Of a stretch of DNA of 64,000 nt, positions 63,103-64,000 are shown piece by piece (the stretch's first letter is position 1; the number at the start of each line of letters is the position of its first letter). The stretch is from Dokdonia sp. PRO95 (GTDB lineage: Bacteria > Bacteroidota > Bacteroidia > Flavobacteriales > Flavobacteriaceae). Location: contig NZ_CM001837.1 of NCBI RefSeq assembly GCF_000355805.1, positions 323,434-387,433 of the forward strand. Reading direction: 5' to 3'. Below the pieces are notes generated by a model that saw nothing but the letters and a program-made list of their open reading frames with translations, was not told where the DNA came from and did not search any database. The position numbers and the translations under genes are program-made.

Positions 63103-64000
63103 ATTTACGCAATACTAGACATAGAAACCACTGGCGGTAAGTACAACGAAGAAGGTATAACAGAAATCGCCATATATAAATTTGACGGACATCAAGTTGT
63201 AGACCAATTTATCACTCTCGTAAATCCAGAACGCCCCATACAAGCATTTGTAGTAGGACTTACTGGCATTAACAACGGGATGTTAAAAGATGCTCCAAAG
63301 TTTCATGAAATAGCAAAGCGTATTATTGAAATTACTGAGGGATGTATTATTGTGGCTCATAATGCCCAGTTTGACTATCGCATTTTAAGTCTAGAGTTTG
63401 ACAGACTCGGATATCCGTTTGAAAGAACAACGCTATGCTCTGTAGAGCTCTCACAAGAGTTGCTCCCAGGTCATGATAGCTATAGCCTAGGCAAGTTAAC
63501 GAAGGCACTAGGAATCGCGATGTCTAACAGACATAGAGCAGATGGAGATGCTATTGCCACAGTAAAGCTTTTTAAGCTACTCCTAGAAAAAGATTCAGAA
63601 AAGACAATTATAACCAAGGCCATACGCTCTTTCCCAAAAAAGCATATGGATACCAAACTCAAGGACCTCATAAGAAGCGTTCCTTCTGAGACTGGTGTGT
63701 ACTTTATGCATAATGTAAATGGAACCATCATTTACATAGGCAAAAGTAAAAACATGAAAAAACGCCTTACGCAACATTTTACTAATGATAATCGTAAGAG
63801 TAAGCAAATACAAGATCAGGTAGAAACGGTTACTTACCAGACTACAGGTACTGAGCTCATTGCACTTCTAAAGGAAAATGAAGAAATAAAACGCAACAAG
63901 CCAAAGTTTAATAGAGCCTTACGTAGAACTAAATTTAAGGTACAACTCACTCACTATACAGACAGTGAAGGCTATATACACCTTAAGACTGAAAGAGCAG
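63103..64000 (+). CDS. DEDDh exonuclease fused to GIY-YIG nuclease (3' end outside window), apparent ATT start
   Basis: An exonuclease of the DNA polymerase III epsilon type joined to a UvrC-like GIY-YIG domain; such fusions are common in Bacteroidota and related to Cho/UvrC repair. The frame reads YAILDIETTGGKYNEEG (first Asp/Glu), VAHNAQFDYRIL, HRADGDA (His and last Asp), then from about residue 200 SETGVYFMHN...IYIGKSKNMKKRLTQHF. An in-frame TAG lies at 63097-63099, and the only plausible start before the catalytic motif is ATT at 63103. The first in-frame ATG lies past the motif. The window cuts the gene within its second half. Confidence 0.85.
   Translation, partial: MYAILDIETTGGKYNEEGITEIAIYKFDGHQVVDQFITLVNPERPIQAFVVGLTGINNGMLKDAPKFHEIAKRIIEITEGCIIVAHNAQFDYRILSLEFDRLGYPFERTTLCSVELSQELLPGHDSYSLGKLTKALGIAMSNRHRADGDAIATVKLFKLLLEKDSEKTIITKAIRSFPKKHMDTKLKDLIRSVPSETGVYFMHNVNGTIIYIGKSKNMKKRLTQHFTNDNRKSKQIQDQVETVTYQTTGTELIALLKENEEIKRNKPKFNRALRRTKFKVQLTHYTDSEGYIHLKTERA

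Noticed and set aside
63480-63813. Minus-strand frames opposite the exonuclease/GIY-YIG gene
   Set aside because: The plus-strand frame holds clear nuclease motifs, so these are shadows.
1-64000. CRISPR array, prophage or insertion sequence
   Set aside because: No regularly spaced direct repeats, no transposase or phage structural genes, and no long terminal inverted repeats were seen.

Overview
The window looks like chromosomal DNA of a marine member of the Flavobacteriaceae (Bacteroidota), plausibly Dokdonia-like. The reasons are low GC; protein families typical of that group (DUF3467, DUF4295, the long PurC, PspC-type proteins, LytS/LytTR pairs, a TonB-plug protein); the near absence of Shine-Dalgarno sites except in front of rpsU; and -7 promoter boxes of the Bacteroidota form TAnnTTTG. 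The genus is an inference. I see no phage, insertion sequence, CRISPR array or rRNA operon.

Layout. 1-5.2 kb: the end of a type IB topoisomerase gene, purC, a PhoH ATPase, a SAM hydrolase with a small monooxygenase-like gene, and an AraC regulator. 5.2-13.4 kb: a minus-strand light-signalling cluster with heme oxygenase (makes biliverdin), a DUF3467 protein, two response regulators, a bacteriophytochrome kinase and a CheB-CheR-PAS-kinase fusion. 14-27.6 kb: the core transcription/translation block, read on the minus strand as tRNA-Thr(TGT)-Tyr-Gly-Thr(GGT)-tuf-tRNA-Trp-secE-nusG-rplK-rplA-rplJ-rplL-rpoB-rpoC. This is the same tRNA and gene order known from enterobacteria. 27.6-37 kb (minus): hpf, a Xer recombinase, rpsU, an acyl-CoA dehydrogenase, a ComEA-like helix-hairpin-helix protein, a sodium/alanine symporter, a K+ channel with a PspC protein, and recQ. 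37-47.7 kb (mostly plus): kdsD-tatC, an AhpD-like protein, lptB, a PAP2 phosphatase, a LytS/LytTR pair, folE, cysS-yidD and lgt-DUF192. 47.8-58.4 kb (mostly minus): an unusual VWA/plug/TPR protein, the bL28-bL33-DUF4295 operon, cinA, an Hpt protein, an FAA hydrolase, an exonuclease, two small exported proteins (plus), an E2 acyltransferase, a glycosyltransferase and recR. 58.4-64 kb: pcm (minus), then a plus run of an oxidoreductase, 3-hydroxyacyl-CoA dehydrogenase, DUF1015, yggS and a DEDDh exonuclease/GIY-YIG protein cut by the window end.

The most striking feature is not a gene. A palindrome, CGCTTTCGCGAAAGCG, or its ten-base core TTTCGCGAAA, occurs 20 times by my reading: 8 times between genes and 12 times inside genes, where it is read in three frames (AFAKA, LRFRES, LSRK). 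Its dispersion suggests a genome-wide signal such as a nucleoid-protein site, an uptake signal or a mobile palindrome. Other points of note are an apparent ATT start codon for the last gene, a perfect Shine-Dalgarno site only at rpsU, near-identical promoters for rpsU and rpmB, the phytochrome cluster, and a SusC-like plug protein with no beta-barrel.
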